DNA from: Rhizobium sp. CG5
GTDB taxonomy: Bacteria; Pseudomonadota; Alphaproteobacteria; Rhizobiales; Rhizobiaceae
NCBI RefSeq assembly: GCF_023701945.1
Contig: NZ_JABAEF010000001.1
Coordinates: forward strand, 310,001 to 374,000
Reading direction: 5' to 3'
DNA: 64,000 nt
The notes under the pieces are model-generated. The model searched no databases and was not told where the DNA came from. It saw nothing but the letters and a program-made list of their open reading frames with translations. Both the position numbers and the translations under genes were made by a program. Within the stretch, counting starts at the first letter, position 1, and each line of letters begins with the position of its first letter. Shown piece by piece: positions 62,825-64,000 of this stretch.

Positions 62825-64000
62825 TCACTCCTCCCAGTAGACCCCGCTCAGTACGTTGGAGGGGATCGGCTCGTTTTCCCAGAGACCCTTCAGCTTCTTG
62901 TCCCAGATGCCGAATTTCGGCATGACGAACAGGAAGAGGGCCGGCACGTCCTCGGCGAGGATTTTTTGCGCCTCGCCGTAAAGCTTGTCCTGCTCTGATG
63001 TATCCGCCGTCTCTTCGACCTTTTTGAGGATGTCGTTGAAGGCGGGGTTCTTGTAGTGGAAGTAATAGGGATCGCGGCCATAGATATCGATGTCCATCGG
63101 CTCGGCATGGGCGACGATGGTCATGTCGTAGTCGCCGCCCTTGAAGACGTCCTGCACCCATTTGGCCGGGAATTCGGTCGGCTCGATATTCATGGTCACG
63201 CCGATTTCGGCAAACATCGCCTGCATGACCTGGGCGCTGCGCGGTGCATAGGCCATCTGCGGCGTCTTGATGGTAAAGGTGAAGCCGTTGGCGTAACCGG
63301 CTTCTGCCAGCAAGGCTTTTGCCTTTTCCGGATCATAAGCAAAAGCGCCGGTCATGTCGACGAAGCCGCGGTCGTTCGGCGTGTAATGGCTGCCGATCGG
63401 CGTGCCATAGCCGGACCAGGCGCCGTCGACGATGGTCGGACGATCGAGCGCCATCATCAGCGCCTGACGCACCCGCTTGTCGCTGAACGGCTTGCGCTCG
63501 TTGTTCATGCCGGCCACGACCTTCAGCTCGGTATTGCCGATCACGGTGGTCAGACGCGGGTCGTCCTTGAAGGTCTCGACCAGTTCCGGGGCGCCGAATT
63601 CCGGGAAGGCATCGACATCGCCGGATTTCAGCGCGGCCGACTGGGCCTGCGGGTCGGAGATGAAGCGGAAGGTGACTTTTTCGAGCTTTACCGCAAGCTC
63701 CTTGTTCCAGTAGTCGGGATTGGCGGCCAGTTCGACGCGGTCGCCCTTGGCCCAACTGACGAATTTGAACGGGCCGGTGCCGATCGGCGTGGTCTTGGCA
63801 TCGGCCGCACTCTTGGTGCCGACGATTGACGAGGACGGCCAGCCGAGCCAGTAGAGCAGGCTGCCGTTGCGGCTCTTCAGCTTCAGAACCAGCGTCTCGG
63901 CATCGGGCGTTTCGATCGTATCGATGGCGGCAAAGAAGCGCTTTTGCGGATTGACGCTGTCGGCGCCGCGGGCTCGCTCCAGCGAGGCCTTGGCAACGGC
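62825..64000 (-). CDS. Peptide ABC transporter substrate-binding protein (SBP_bac_5), 5' end cut
   Basis: 391 residues are visible and the frame continues past the right edge of the window, so the signal peptide and N-terminal lobe are missing. The visible part has the family pattern: T-P-I-G-T-G-P-F-K-F-V-S-W, N-P-D-Y-W-N-K-E, V-T-F-R-F-I-S-D-P-Q-A, and D-K-R-V-R-Q-A-L-M-M-A-L-D-R. It is the periplasmic receptor of the transporter. It is first in the operon, with repeats between it and the permease gene. Confidence 0.92.
   Translation of the reverse strand, partial: AVAKASLERARGADSVNPQKRFFAAIDTIETPDAETLVLKLKSRNGSLLYWLGWPSSSIVGTKSAADAKTTPIGTGPFKFVSWAKGDRVELAANPDYWNKELAVKLEKVTFRFISDPQAQSAALKSGDVDAFPEFGAPELVETFKDDPRLTTVIGNTELKVVAGMNNERKPFSDKRVRQALMMALDRPTIVDGAWSGYGTPIGSHYTPNDRGFVDMTGAFAYDPEKAKALLAEAGYANGFTFTIKTPQMAYAPRSAQVMQAMFAEIGVTMNIEPTEFPAKWVQDVFKGGDYDMTIVAHAEPMDIDIYGRDPYYFHYKNPAFNDILKKVEETADTSEQDKLYGEAQKILAEDVPALFLFVMPKFGIWDKKLKGLWENEPIPSNVLSGVYWEE

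Overview
The window is a piece of an alphaproteobacterial chromosome, almost certainly from the Rhizobiaceae (Rhizobium/Agrobacterium/Sinorhizobium group). The base composition is GC-rich. Diagnostic genes include a close match to rhizobial ExoR, PopZ beside tolC and valS, a fused SecDF, TrmFO, paired DUF1127 proteins, and GC-rich palindromic intergenic repeats of the RIME type.

Bases 282-12549 are the distal part of a siphovirus-like prophage or phage remnant. A tail-tip block (DUF2163-like protein, DUF6950-like protein, long central tail-tip protein) leads into fibre and accessory genes, then a lysis cassette (peptidoglycan-binding/CHAP-like endolysin, holin-like protein, nested Rz/Rz1 spanins), an SGNH-hydrolase-like tail protein and several very small genes. 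Many tail genes overlap by 1-4 bases (ATGA, TGATG), so they are probably translationally coupled. One gene for an outer-membrane beta-barrel protein is inserted backwards and looks like a lysogenic-conversion 'moron'. The phage ends next to a tRNA-Cys gene. Capsid, packaging, integrase and tape-measure genes are not in the window.

Bases 12.7-53 kb are conserved chromosome: a PCMT-like methyltransferase, tolC, popZ and valS; a FadL-type porin; exoR; xth; erpA, dgt, argS, a large SPOR protein, nagZ, scpA and scpB; an iron-type ABC ATPase; tatABC, serS, pcm and nlpD; a DUF815 ATPase; yajC, secDF, and bacterial relatives of two mitochondrial complex I assembly factors (NDUFAF3-like and NDUFAF6-like); trmFO; two DUF1127 genes next to an anti-Shine-Dalgarno small RNA; a DUF2157/GDYXXLXY membrane pair; tRNA-Leu; and tig.

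Bases 52-64 kb are more variable. An ABM-domain gene is followed by a quinone-oxidoreductase-like gene divergent from a TetR regulator, with three evenly spaced operator-like palindromes between them. Next come a small AT-richer islet of two unknown membrane genes and sthA. The window closes with a minus-strand oligopeptide/dipeptide ABC transporter operon (binding protein cut by the window end, two permeases, two ATPases) ending in an amidase and interrupted by RIME-like repeats.

The most notable non-coding signal is at about 47.93-48.07 kb on the minus strand. It has three consecutive hairpins, each showing the same CU-rich anti-Shine-Dalgarno motif in its loop; the last hairpin is an intrinsic terminator. 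It lies directly upstream of two DUF1127 genes on the same strand. This matches the architecture described for alpha-r14/NfeR1 and 'cuckoo' (CcsR-type) RNAs.
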